The position numbers and the translations under genes are program-made. From Janibacter alkaliphilus (GTDB taxonomy: Bacteria; Actinomycetota; Actinomycetes; Actinomycetales; Dermatophilaceae), in assembly GCF_013408565.1 (NCBI RefSeq), contig NZ_JACBZX010000001.1, positions 1,612,001 to 1,676,000 of the forward strand: DNA of 64,000 bases. Direction: 5' to 3'. This document shows, piece by piece, positions 10,953 to 18,388 of the stretch. Numbering within the stretch: position 1 is the stretch's first letter; the number at the start of each line of letters is the position of its first letter. A model generated the notes under the pieces. It had not been told where the DNA came from, did not search any database, and saw nothing but the letters and a program-made list of their open reading frames with translations.

Positions 10953-11957
10953 ATGAGCGGCGCGAGCGCGCCGACGACGCTGCCGCTGCCCGAGGTGAGC
11001 CCGCAGCTCGCGGCGCGGCTGACCGACGGCCTGGAGCGGGTCGAGCGGCTCATCGTCGAGCGCAGCCGGCACGAGGACGCCTTCATCGAGGAGGCCAACC
11101 TGCACCTGGCCCGGGCCGGCGGCAAGCGCTTCCGCCCGATGCTCACCCTGCTCGCCGCCGAGCTCGGCGACGGCATCGACGACGCGGTGGTCGCCGCCGC
11201 TGCCGGGGTCGAGCTGACCCACCTGGCCAGCCTCTACCACGACGACGTCATGGACCAGGCCGAGCTGCGCCGCGGCGCTCCCAGCGCCAACGCCCGCTAC
11301 GACAACTCCACGGCCATCCTCGTCGGCGACCTGCTCTTCGGCACCGCGTCGGACATCATCGCCGACCTCGGCCCGGAGGCGGTGAAGATCCAGGCGCAGA
11401 CCTTCATCCGGCTCTGCTCCGGGCAGATCCGCGACGACCGGCCCTGCCCGCCGGAGCAGGACCCGCGGGCCTACTACCGCGGGGTGCTCGCCGACAAGAC
11501 CGGGGTGCTCGTGGCCACCGCCGCCCGCTACGGGGCGATGTTCGGCGGCTGCTCGGCGGCCACCGTCGCCCAGGTCACCGAGTTCGGCGAGCGGCTCGGG
11601 GTCGCCTTCCAGCTGGCCGACGACCTCATCGACGTCGTCAGCGACCGGGACGAGCTGGGCAAGGAGCCGGGCACCGACCTGCGCGAGGGCAAGCGCACCC
11701 TGCCGGTGCTCGGTGCGCTCGCCTCCGACGACCCGGCCGACGCCGAGCTGCAGCGGCTGCTGACCAGCGACCTCGACGACGACGGTGTGCAGCGGGCGCT
11801 GCAGCTGCTGCGCCCGCACCCGGCGGTGGCTGCCGCCCGCGAGGAGACGGTCGCGGTCGGCCGCGAGGCGATCGACGCGCTGGCCGAGGTGCCCGACAGC
11901 GACGCCAAGCGGGCCCTCGTCGCGCTCATGGAGAGCGTCGTGCACCGGGCGAGCTGA
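10953..11957 (+). CDS. Polyprenyl diphosphate synthase (menaquinone side chain)
   Basis: This trans-prenyltransferase condenses isopentenyl diphosphate onto an allylic primer. Both aspartate-rich motifs are visible: LYHDDVMDQAELRRG (first) and LADDLIDVVSD (second). GGKRFRPML is the usual substrate-binding start of the fold. I use ATG 10953 (334 residues). A GTG at 10896 overlaps the nuoN stop as GTGA and would add 19 Gly/Asp-rich residues, so translational coupling from nuoN is a real alternative. Its place directly behind nuoN suggests it makes the menaquinone tail for the respiratory chain. Product chain length cannot be read with certainty. Confidence 0.9.
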   Translation: MSGASAPTTLPLPEVSPQLAARLTDGLERVERLIVERSRHEDAFIEEANLHLARAGGKRFRPMLTLLAAELGDGIDDAVVAAAAGVELTHLASLYHDDVMDQAELRRGAPSANARYDNSTAILVGDLLFGTASDIIADLGPEAVKIQAQTFIRLCSGQIRDDRPCPPEQDPRAYYRGVLADKTGVLVATAARYGAMFGGCSAATVAQVTEFGERLGVAFQLADDLIDVVSDRDELGKEPGTDLREGKRTLPVLGALASDDPADAELQRLLTSDLDDDGVQRALQLLRPHPAVAAAREETVAVGREAIDALAEVPDSDAKRALVALMESVVHRAS

Positions 11958-11980
11958 CCCGGACACCTCAGATCACCTGC

Positions 11981-12028
11981 GAACGGCCTCGGCCCGCCCC
12001 CGATGACGAGGGCGGGCCGAGGCCGTTC
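11981..12028. terminator. Strong bidirectional hairpin terminator
   Basis: A perfect 19-bp inverted repeat (arms 11981-11999 and 12010-12028) has a 10-nt loop. It sits between the end of the nuo/polyprenyl synthase operon and the convergent phosphatase gene. There is no clear U-tract, which is usual for actinomycete terminators. Confidence 0.9.
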
Positions 12029-12075
12029 TGCCAGGTCGTGCAGCCCGGCGGTGCTGCCGGGCCGTGCCGATCGGG

Positions 12076-14190
12076 TCAGCGCTGGCTCTGGTCGCCCTGA
12101 CGACGACCGCGGCCGTGACCGCGTCGCCGGTCGCGCGTGCGCTTGCGGCGGTCCGGACGCACCTCGACGACACCCGGCCGCGGGCACGGGTCGCCCTTGT
12201 ACGGGAAGAGGCTGGCCGGAGAGGCGTAGGTCGCCGCGTCCGACTCGCCCGGGTGCTGGATCGCGGCCAGCACGCTGCGCTGGTCGAAGGTGATCAGCGG
12301 CCCGCAGCACTCGGCGTAGGCCGGCACCGAGAGGAAGCGCTGCAGGTGCCCCTTCTCGCGGCCCTCCAGCGGCATGAGGTACATCCCGTCGGCGTCGCCG
12401 AGGGCGTTGCCGTCGGTGGCGATCCAGAGGTTGCCCTCGCCGTCGAAGGCGACGTTGTCCGGGCAGCTGATCGAGGACACCTCGGAGCGGTCGTAGCCGT
12501 TGAAGTAGGTGCCCGGGTCGTCCGGGTCGCCGGCGATGAGCACGAGCTTCCAGGAGAAGGTCGAGCGCACGTGCTCGCCGCGGGTCGGGGTGATCTCCAG
12601 GACGTGCCCGTGCCGGTTGTCCGGGCGCGGGTTGGCCTCGTCGATCTCGGCCGCGGTGCGTCGGCTGTTGTTCGTCAGCGCGGCGTAGACCCGGCCGTTG
12701 ACCGGGTTGACCTCGACGTCCTCGGGGCGGTCCATCTTCGTCGGCCCGACCTTGTCGGCGGCCAGCCGGGTGTGCACGAGCACCTCCTCGACGTTCATCC
12801 CCGGGACCTTGCTGCGGTTGTCGACGACCAGCGGGATCCACTCCCCGGTGCCGTCGTTGACCCGGTCCTGCGCGCCGTCCCCGGTGAAGCGGGCGACGTA
12901 GAGGTCGCCGGAGGAGAGCAGCTGCTTGTTGTGCCGCCGGGCCCGCCAGCTGTTGCCCTTGCGGTAGCGGCGGTGCGAGACGAACTTGTACATGTAGTCG
13001 AAGCGCTCGTCGTCACCCATGTAGGCGACCACGCTGCCGTCGTCGTCGACGGTGACGTTCGCCCCTTCGTGCTTGAAGCGACCCATCGCGGTGTGCTTGA
13101 CCGGGGTCGAGTGCGGGTCCAGGGGGTCGATCTCGACGACCCAGCCGAGCCGGTTGGCCTCGTTCGGCTCCTGACCGAGGTCGAAACGCGGGTCGATCCG
13201 CTCCCAGCCGCGGCCGGTGCTCCCGGCGATGCCGTAGCGCTCCCAGGCCGCGGTCTGCTCCGCGGTGCCGGTGCCCGGCTCCACGAAGTACTGGTTGAAG
13301 TTCTCCTCGCCGGAGAGCACGGTGCCCCAGGGGGTCGTCCCGCCGGCGCAGTTGTTCAGGGTGCCCAGCGAGGACGTCCCGTCCGGGTCGGCGCTCGTCC
13401 TCAGCAGGTCGGACCCGGCGCCCGGCCCGTCGAAGGTGAAGCGGGTGCCGGTGTGGATGCGCCGGTTCAGCCGGGCCCCCTGGACGTAGGTCCAGCCGCT
13501 GGTGCCGTTGCGGCGGCGGACCTCGACGACGGACATGCCGTGCGCGGCCTGGATGATCTCCAGCTGGTCGTCGGTGAGCGAGTCCGGGCCGGTGTAGCCC
13601 TCGAACATGAGGTTGTCGTTGGTGTACTCGTGGTTGACGACGAGCACCGCCCGGTGGGGGTTGCGGGTCGGCAGCAGGCCGACGTAGTCGCAGTTGTAGC
13701 CGAACTGCCGGCGCTGCGCGGAGGCGCTCTGCCGGTCGACGTCGAAGCGGGGGGTGCCCCGGAAGAGCGGGTCGCCCCAGGCGATGATCGCGTGCCAGGA
13801 GAAGCCGTCGGGCACGTCCAGCTCGTCGGTCCCGGCCGGCTGTGGTTCGATCGCGGTGAAGCCGAAGGGGGCCTTGGCCCGCGGGCGACGCCGGCGGCCC
13901 TCCAGCTCCTCGGCGGCGGCCGCTGCCGAGCCCTGCCGGCCACCGGTGGTCGCCGCGGCGGCGCTCTCCGGGAGCAGGGTGGCGCCGGTGCCGAGCACGG
14001 CGGCGGTGAGGCCGGTGGTGACGACGGCGCGGCGGGTGGCGCTGGCGGCGACGACGTCACCGAAGTAGGGGTTGTCGCTGCGGTTGGGCACCGGCTGGGC
14101 GCAGGCGTTGCCGCAGCGGAACTCGCAGGTGGCGGCCTGGCGGCCAGAGGTGTGCTGCAGCGGGGTCAGGGGGATCTGGCGCGGGGGCAT
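12076..14190 (-). CDS. phoX: PhoX-family (DUF839) secreted phosphatase
   Basis: This is a predicted Tat-exported, metal-dependent alkaline phosphatase that releases phosphate outside the membrane. The protein has 704 residues. The N-terminal block GRQAATCEFRCGNACAQPVP and NRSDNPYFGD is typical of actinomycete PhoX homologues. It precedes a twin-arginine segment (ATRRAVVTTGL, Arg 53-54) and a hydrophobic stretch ending LPESAAAA. The body has DUF839 features such as LVVNHEYTNDNLMF, LSGEENFNQYF and RPEDVEVNPVNGRVY. It is a single gene reading toward the shared terminator. I found no clear PHO box; a short CCTAGG palindrome lies upstream. Confidence 0.87.
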   Translation of the reverse strand: MPPRQIPLTPLQHTSGRQAATCEFRCGNACAQPVPNRSDNPYFGDVVAASATRRAVVTTGLTAAVLGTGATLLPESAAAATTGGRQGSAAAAAEELEGRRRRPRAKAPFGFTAIEPQPAGTDELDVPDGFSWHAIIAWGDPLFRGTPRFDVDRQSASAQRRQFGYNCDYVGLLPTRNPHRAVLVVNHEYTNDNLMFEGYTGPDSLTDDQLEIIQAAHGMSVVEVRRRNGTSGWTYVQGARLNRRIHTGTRFTFDGPGAGSDLLRTSADPDGTSSLGTLNNCAGGTTPWGTVLSGEENFNQYFVEPGTGTAEQTAAWERYGIAGSTGRGWERIDPRFDLGQEPNEANRLGWVVEIDPLDPHSTPVKHTAMGRFKHEGANVTVDDDGSVVAYMGDDERFDYMYKFVSHRRYRKGNSWRARRHNKQLLSSGDLYVARFTGDGAQDRVNDGTGEWIPLVVDNRSKVPGMNVEEVLVHTRLAADKVGPTKMDRPEDVEVNPVNGRVYAALTNNSRRTAAEIDEANPRPDNRHGHVLEITPTRGEHVRSTFSWKLVLIAGDPDDPGTYFNGYDRSEVSSISCPDNVAFDGEGNLWIATDGNALGDADGMYLMPLEGREKGHLQRFLSVPAYAECCGPLITFDQRSVLAAIQHPGESDAATYASPASLFPYKGDPCPRPGVVEVRPDRRKRTRDRRRGHGRGRRQGDQSQR

Positions 14191-14234
14191 GCGTCTCCTC
14201 GTGGTTCGTCGTCGCCCGGCTCGAGGGGCGGGAA

Positions 14235-14253
14235 CGCCTAGGGAACCTAGGCG
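14235..14253. promoter_or_regulatory. CCTAGG palindrome upstream of phoX
   Basis: CGCCTAGG and CCTAGGCG form perfect 8-bp arms around a 3-bp spacer, 45-63 bp upstream of the phosphatase start on its coding strand. The location fits an operator. No regulator is identified. Confidence 0.4.
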
Positions 14254-14344
14254 GCGACGGAGACGAGGGGGTGCCGCGAGGGCGACGTCCAGGTGACCTG
14301 CCGGTGGCCTCGTCGGGCCCGGATGGTCAAGGAGCGGTCAAGAC

Positions 14345-14362
14345 GGAGCCCGGCCGGGCTCC
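14345..14362. terminator. Hairpin downstream of the sortase
   Basis: The 18-bp perfect palindrome GGAGCCCGGCCGGGCTCC lies 59-76 bp beyond the sortase stop on the minus strand. It probably ends the sortase transcript. A loop-less palindrome would need to open a few base pairs in RNA. Confidence 0.5.
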
Positions 14363-14420
14363 CGCGGTGCCGGCAGCCCTGGTCCGGCCGATGGGTCAGG
14401 GCGGTGGCCAGGCCGGCGGG

Positions 14421-15224
14421 TCATGCCGGCTCGGCGACGACGACGAAGTTGGCCTTGCGATGCCCGTCCTCACGGAAACCCAGGGTGTCGTCACAGGTCA
14501 CCAGGACCACCCGGCGGGTGCTGCCGTTGTCGCCCCAGACGTCGGGGTCGGACTGCAGGTCGGTCTTGTCGACCACCTCGGCCCGGGTGATGGCGAAGGT
14601 GAGCCGGTCGCCGGAGGAGTAGGTGAGCGTCACGGTGTCGCCGGTGGAGACCCCTTCGAGCGCGGCGAAGCGGTCCGGGCCGTCCTGGTTGACCACGTGC
14701 CCGGCGATCACCGAGGTGCCGGTCGCGCCGGGGCTGACCCGGTCGTAGCCGGTGAACCAGATGACCTGGTCGGGCAGCGGGTTGACCTTGCCGCCGCGCA
14801 GCCCCTGGGCGACGAGGTCGGTCTGCAGCCCGACCGCCGGGATGCTCAGGTCGGTGGCGACGGCTCCGTCGTCCACCGCGTCCCGGGCCTGCTGCTCCTC
14901 GCTGGCGGGCACCGGCTCCGCCGGGCTGGAGGTGATGTCGACCTCGGGATCGGCCCCGCTCGTGGTGGCGGTGCTGCTCGAGGAGCTGCTGGACGAGGCG
15001 GTGTTGCTGGTCGGCGTCCTGTTGCTGGTGCCGCTGCCGGTGCCGGTGCCGGTGCCGGAGGGGCTGCCGGCCTGGCCGCCCGTCGGCGCGTCGGCCTCGT
15101 CGGCGCACCCGGCGAGCAGCAGGGCGCCGACGCCCAGCGAGGCTGACAGGAGCTGGCGTCGCCCGAGCCCCCGCACGACGGTGACGTCGGCGGGGGCTCG
15201 GCGAGGCCGCGAGAGTCGCGTCAT
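14421..15224 (-). CDS. Lipoprotein class F-like sortase
   Basis: This is a cysteine transpeptidase of the sortase fold, 267 residues long. The catalytic triad is visible as His 176 (SVIAGHV), Cys 244 (VVLVTCDD) and Arg 256 (GHRKANF). The N-terminus is unusual for a sortase because it combines a twin-arginine motif (Arg 22-23) with a lipobox (LLLAGC, Cys 40), so it looks like an exported lipoprotein rather than a protein with a membrane helix anchor. A Ser/Thr/Gly-rich linker of about 80 residues separates the lipid anchor from the catalytic domain. No LPXTG-type substrate is encoded in the window. It lies 23 bp downstream of the HtaA gene and may share its iron-regulated transcript. Confidence 0.85.
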   Translation of the reverse strand: MTRLSRPRRAPADVTVVRGLGRRQLLSASLGVGALLLAGCADEADAPTGGQAGSPSGTGTGTGSGTSNRTPTSNTASSSSSSSSTATTSGADPEVDITSSPAEPVPASEEQQARDAVDDGAVATDLSIPAVGLQTDLVAQGLRGGKVNPLPDQVIWFTGYDRVSPGATGTSVIAGHVVNQDGPDRFAALEGVSTGDTVTLTYSSGDRLTFAITRAEVVDKTDLQSDPDVWGDNGSTRRVVLVTCDDTLGFREDGHRKANFVVVAEPA

Positions 15225-15247
15225 CTCAGGAGTCTGACGAGCTCGGG

Positions 15248-16147
15248 TCAGACGATGTCCGTCTCGACGACCGGGCCGCTGACACCGCTGTCGTCGGAGC
15301 CGGTGCCGGAGCCGCTGCCGGCCGCGCCGTCGTCGGTGGCGTCGCCGGAACCGGCCCCGCCGTCGTCGGTCGCGTCGTCACCGGTCGCGTCGTCACCGGT
15401 GGTGTCGTCGCCGGTGGTGTCGTCGCCGGTGGCGTCGTCGCCGGTGGCGTCATCCGTCGTGTCGTCGGTGGCGTCATCCGTCGTGTCGTCCGTGGTGTCG
15501 TCGTCCGTGGTGTCATCGGGCGTGTCCGCGCCGAGAGCGACGGTGGAGCTCAGCGGGTCCAGGGCCTCACCCTCGGGGTAGAAGCCGTTGCCGTTGTAGG
15601 AGAAGACGGTCACGCCCTCCTCGGCGAGCGTGGTGGACAGGTCGGTGACCGTGGCCTCGTCGCCGGAGACGGAGAAGGCCCCGCCGGACACGTCGGCGAT
15701 GTTGACCTCGCTCGTCGCGCCGTCGGCGTCGGTGTAGGTCACGTCGAGCGTGCCGGTGCCGTCCGCGCCGAGGGTCAGCTGCGGGTCGGCGATGGTGAAG
15801 TCGAGCTCACCGTCGTGACCGTAGAAGGCCACCGAGCCGGAGTAGTCGACCTCGCCGGAGCCGTCGTCCTCGACGGTGCCGGTGGCGCTGGTGAACTCGA
15901 ACTCGCCGCTGCTGAGCTGGCTGGCGCCACTGCCGGTGGTGATCTCGCCGTTGGCGATCGGACCGGCGATGTAGCTGCGGAAGGACTGCTTCACGCCCCA
16001 GGTCAGGGTGCCGTCCGAGGCGGTGGCGTCCGCGGCGGCGTTCGCCTGGGTCGCGGCGCCGACCGGGACGGCCAGCGCGGCGGCGGCGACGGCCGCCAGG
16101 GTGAGGGTCGTGGTGCGGGACCGGGTGGGGGCTGCGGTGGGCGTCAC
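15248..16147 (-). CDS. Secreted HtaA-domain haem-binding protein
   Basis: This is a predicted exported haem-acquisition protein of 299 residues. A signal peptide (TLTLAAVAAAALAVPVGA, likely cleaved near residue 37) is followed by one HtaA domain beginning TLTWGVKQSFRSYIAGP. The domain contains YSGSVAFYGHDGELDFTIADP, where the family's haem-contacting Tyr and His fall. From about residue 208 the protein becomes an Asp/Thr- then Gly/Ser-rich low-complexity tail. There is no C-terminal membrane helix or LPXTG motif, so it is probably released or held by other means. The GTG at 16147 has an AGGAGA ribosome site (16154-16159). A DtxR-type box lies 20 bp upstream, predicting induction under iron starvation. 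Its downstream neighbour is a sortase. Confidence 0.85.
   Translation of the reverse strand: MTPTAAPTRSRTTTLTLAAVAAAALAVPVGAATQANAAADATASDGTLTWGVKQSFRSYIAGPIANGEITTGSGASQLSSGEFEFTSATGTVEDDGSGEVDYSGSVAFYGHDGELDFTIADPQLTLGADGTGTLDVTYTDADGATSEVNIADVSGGAFSVSGDEATVTDLSTTLAEEGVTVFSYNGNGFYPEGEALDPLSSTVALGADTPDDTTDDDTTDDTTDDATDDTTDDATGDDATGDDTTGDDTTGDDATGDDATDDGGAGSGDATDDGAAGSGSGTGSDDSGVSGPVVETDIV
15340..15523 (-). repeat. Asp/Thr-rich coding repeats in the HtaA protein tail
   Basis: Short imperfect units encoding TTDD, ATDD and TGDD run in tandem through the C-terminal tail. The DNA is a degenerate 12-bp repeat built on GTCGTCGGTGGC-type units. Such tracts often vary in length between strains. Confidence 0.8.
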
Positions 16148-16167
16148 GGTATGTCTCCTGTCGAAGA

Positions 16168-16186
16168 TTAGGCGTGCCTAACCTAA
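16168..16186 (-). promoter_or_regulatory. DtxR/IdeR iron box upstream of the HtaA gene
   Basis: On the minus strand the site reads TTAGGTTAGGCACGCCTAA. It matches the established actinomycete DtxR consensus TTAGGTTAGGCTAACCTAA at 16 of 19 positions, including both outer arms. It lies 20 bp upstream of the start codon, where bound repressor would block transcription under iron-replete conditions. Confidence 0.85.
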
Positions 16187-16231
16187 GTGAAGAGTGTCCG
16201 GTCGATCAACACCCGTCCAGGGCGGAGCGCG

Positions 16232-17170
16232 TCACACCGGCTCGGTCGGCTCCAGCGCCGCGGCCCGTCGGTCGGCGCGCAGCCGGCGCGCGGTGCGCAC
16301 CGAGTCCAGGCTGAGCAGCGCCAGGGCCACCCAGACGATGGCGAAGCCGGTCCAGCGCTCCGGTGACATGTGCTCCTCCAGCACGGTGACCGCGACCAGC
16401 AGCTGCAGCACCGGGGTGATGAACTGGATCAGCCCGATGGTCACCAGCGGGATGCGTCGGGCGGCCTCGGCGAAGAGCAGCAGCGGGATCGCGGTGACCA
16501 CCCCGGCCAGCACGAGCAGCGCCGGGTGCAGCGGCGCGTCCACGGTGAAGGTGCCGGCGCCCGTGAGGGTGAGCCAGAGCAGGATGCCCAGCGCCGCCGG
16601 CAGCAGCGCGGCGCTCTCCGCGGCCAGCGAGTGCAGGGCCGGGAGCGAGGCGCCGAGCTTCTTCTTCGTCAGCCCGTAGAGGCCGAAGGAGCCGGCCAGC
16701 ACCAGCGCGATCCACGGCAGCCCGCTGCCGGCGACGGTGAGGTAGCCGGCGGCCACCGCCCCGATGGCCACGGCCGCCCACTGCAGCGGTCGCAGCCCCT
16801 CGCGCAGCACGACCACCCCGAGCGCGACGGTGATCAGCGGGTTGAGGAAGTAGCCGAGGGCCGCCTCGTTGGTCCGTCCGGTGAGGACGGCGAAGACGTA
16901 GACGCCCCAGTTGATCGCGATGAGGTAGCCCGCCACCCCGACCCCGAGGGGCAGCCGTGGGCGGCGCAGCGAGCGGACCAGCGTGCCCAGCTCGTCCCGC
17001 CACAGCAGCACGCCGAGGCAGACGACGAAGGTCCAGGTGATCCGGTGGGCCAGCACCTCCCAGGCGCCGGACGGCTGCAGCGCGGTGAAGTACAGCGGGA
17101 AGAGCCCCCACAGCCCGTAGGCCAGCCAGCCCGCGGCCAGGCCGCGGCGGTCGGTCATCGACGGGGTCAC
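16232..17170 (-). CDS. rarD: RarD-type EamA-family transporter
   Basis: This is a ten-helix drug/metabolite transporter of the RarD group, 312 residues. Two EamA halves are apparent. Recognisable segments are YGLWGLFPLYFTAL, EVLAHRITWTFV and the family's NWGVYVFAVLTGRTNEAALGYFLNPL. Substrate is unknown for most RarD homologues. The GTG at 17170 lies 6 nt after a TAGATT -10 element and so may start a leaderless mRNA; an internal ATG at 17158 is the alternative. It is divergent from the PLP-barrel gene. Confidence 0.88.
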   Translation of the reverse strand: MTPSMTDRRGLAAGWLAYGLWGLFPLYFTALQPSGAWEVLAHRITWTFVVCLGVLLWRDELGTLVRSLRRPRLPLGVGVAGYLIAINWGVYVFAVLTGRTNEAALGYFLNPLITVALGVVVLREGLRPLQWAAVAIGAVAAGYLTVAGSGLPWIALVLAGSFGLYGLTKKKLGASLPALHSLAAESAALLPAALGILLWLTLTGAGTFTVDAPLHPALLVLAGVVTAIPLLLFAEAARRIPLVTIGLIQFITPVLQLLVAVTVLEEHMSPERWTGFAIVWVALALLSLDSVRTARRLRADRRAAALEPTEPV

Positions 17171-17176
17171 ACCCGG

Positions 17177-17182
17177 AATCTA
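17177..17182 (-). promoter_or_regulatory. -10 element of rarD (leaderless start)
   Basis: TAGATT on the minus strand is separated from GTG 17170 by 6 nt. That places the transcription start at the first base of the start codon. Confidence 0.6.
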
Positions 17183-17227
17183 GACCCCCGGACCCTCGAC
17201 CCTCGGGCCGGGGGTGGGCGGTCTGGG

Positions 17228-17233
17228 TAGCCT
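17228..17233 (+). promoter_or_regulatory. -10 element of the PLP-barrel gene (leaderless start)
   Basis: TAGCCT is followed after 6 nt by GTG 17240, so the mRNA would begin at the start codon. No ribosome-binding site is present upstream. Confidence 0.6.
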
Positions 17234-17239
17234 CGCACC

Positions 17240-18388
17240 GTGACCACGTGGGACGAGGCGACGCGCGACCTGGACGCGCCGCTGGCGGTGCTCGACCTCG
17301 ACGCCTTGGAGGTGAACGCCGCCGACCTGGAGCGCCGCGCCTCAGGGACGCCGATCCGGCTGGCCAGCAAGTCGGTACGGGTGCGCGAGATCGTCGACCG
17401 GGTGCTCGCCCGCCCCGGCTGGCGCGGGGTGATGAGCTACGCGCTGGCCGAGGCGCTGTGGCTGGTCGAGCACGGCCACGACGACGTCTTCGTCGCCTAC
17501 CCCGACCTGGGGCGCGCCGCGCTGGCCCGGCTGGCCGCCGACGAGACGGCGCTGCACCGGATCACCCTGGCGATCGACTCGCTGGAGCACGTCGCGGCGC
17601 TGGCCGACCGGGTGCCAGGCGGGACCCCGTTGCGGGTGGCCGTCGACGTCGACGCCTCGCTCCGGCTCGGGCCGGTCCACCTCGGGGTGCGCCGTTCCCC
17701 GGTGCGCACCCCGGCCCAGGCCGCCGCCGTCGCCCGGGCCGCGCAGCGCGCCGGCTTCGCCGTCGTCGGGATGATGGCCTACGACGCGCAGATCGCCGGT
17801 GTCCCGGACAGCTCCCGCGCGGTGCGGCTGGTCAAGGCGTGCTCGGACGCCTCGCTGCGCCGGCGCCGCTCCCGGGTGCGGGCCGCCCTCGAGGACGTCG
17901 TCGGCACGCTCGCCTTCGTCAACGGCGGTGGCACGGGCAGCCTGGAGATCACCGGCGCCGACGCCGCGCTCACCGAGCTCGCCGCCGGGTCCGGGCTGAT
18001 CGGCCCGACCCTCTTCGACGGCTACGACGCCTTCACCCCGCGGCCGGCCCTGGCCTTCGCCCTGCCGGTGGTGCGCCGACCCGCGGCGGACATCGTCACC
18101 GTCTTCTCCGGCGGCTACATCGCCTCCGGCCCGGCCGGCGACAGCCGGGTGCCCTCGGTGCACGCCCCCGAGGGTCTGCGGATGCTCGGCGCCGAGGGCG
18201 CCGGGGAGGTGCAGACCCCGCTGCGCGGGCCCGCCGCCGCCTCGTTGCGGCTGGGCGACCGGGTGTGGTTCCGGCACGCGAAGGCGGGGGAGCTCGCCGA
18301 GCGGTTCGACCGGTACCACCTGGTGCGCGGCGGCGAGCTGGTCGGCGAGGTGCCGACCTACCGCGGCGAAGGGCGGTGCTTCGGATGA
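17240..18388 (+). CDS. Alanine racemase-fold PLP enzyme (amino acid deaminase/aldolase type)
   Basis: This 382-residue protein has the N-terminal PLP barrel of the alanine racemase/D-threonine aldolase superfamily. The probable PLP lysine is in RLASKSVRVREI (about residue 45). A metal-type C-terminal region is suggested by VNGGGTGSLEIT and the late WFRHAKAGE. It matches proteins annotated as amino acid deaminase/aldolase in actinomycetes; the exact substrate is unknown. The GTG start is preceded by a leaderless-type promoter. Its last 4 bp overlap the ATG of the FAD oxidase gene, so the two are probably one operon, and such pairs recur in related genomes as far as I recall. Confidence 0.8.
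   Translation: MTTWDEATRDLDAPLAVLDLDALEVNAADLERRASGTPIRLASKSVRVREIVDRVLARPGWRGVMSYALAEALWLVEHGHDDVFVAYPDLGRAALARLAADETALHRITLAIDSLEHVAALADRVPGGTPLRVAVDVDASLRLGPVHLGVRRSPVRTPAQAAAVARAAQRAGFAVVGMMAYDAQIAGVPDSSRAVRLVKACSDASLRRRRSRVRAALEDVVGTLAFVNGGGTGSLEITGADAALTELAAGSGLIGPTLFDGYDAFTPRPALAFALPVVRRPAADIVTVFSGGYIASGPAGDSRVPSVHAPEGLRMLGAEGAGEVQTPLRGPAAASLRLGDRVWFRHAKAGELAERFDRYHLVRGGELVGEVPTYRGEGRCFG

Noticed and set aside
12064..14241. A 725-codon plus-strand open frame opposite phoX
   Set aside because: The minus strand has full PhoX motifs and a Tat signal; the plus frame is Val/Gly/Ala/Arg-rich with no recognisable domain.
15248..16147. HtaA protein as substrate of the adjacent sortase
   Set aside because: The C-terminus ends in DSGVSGPVVETDIV with no LPXTG-like motif, hydrophobic helix or basic tail.
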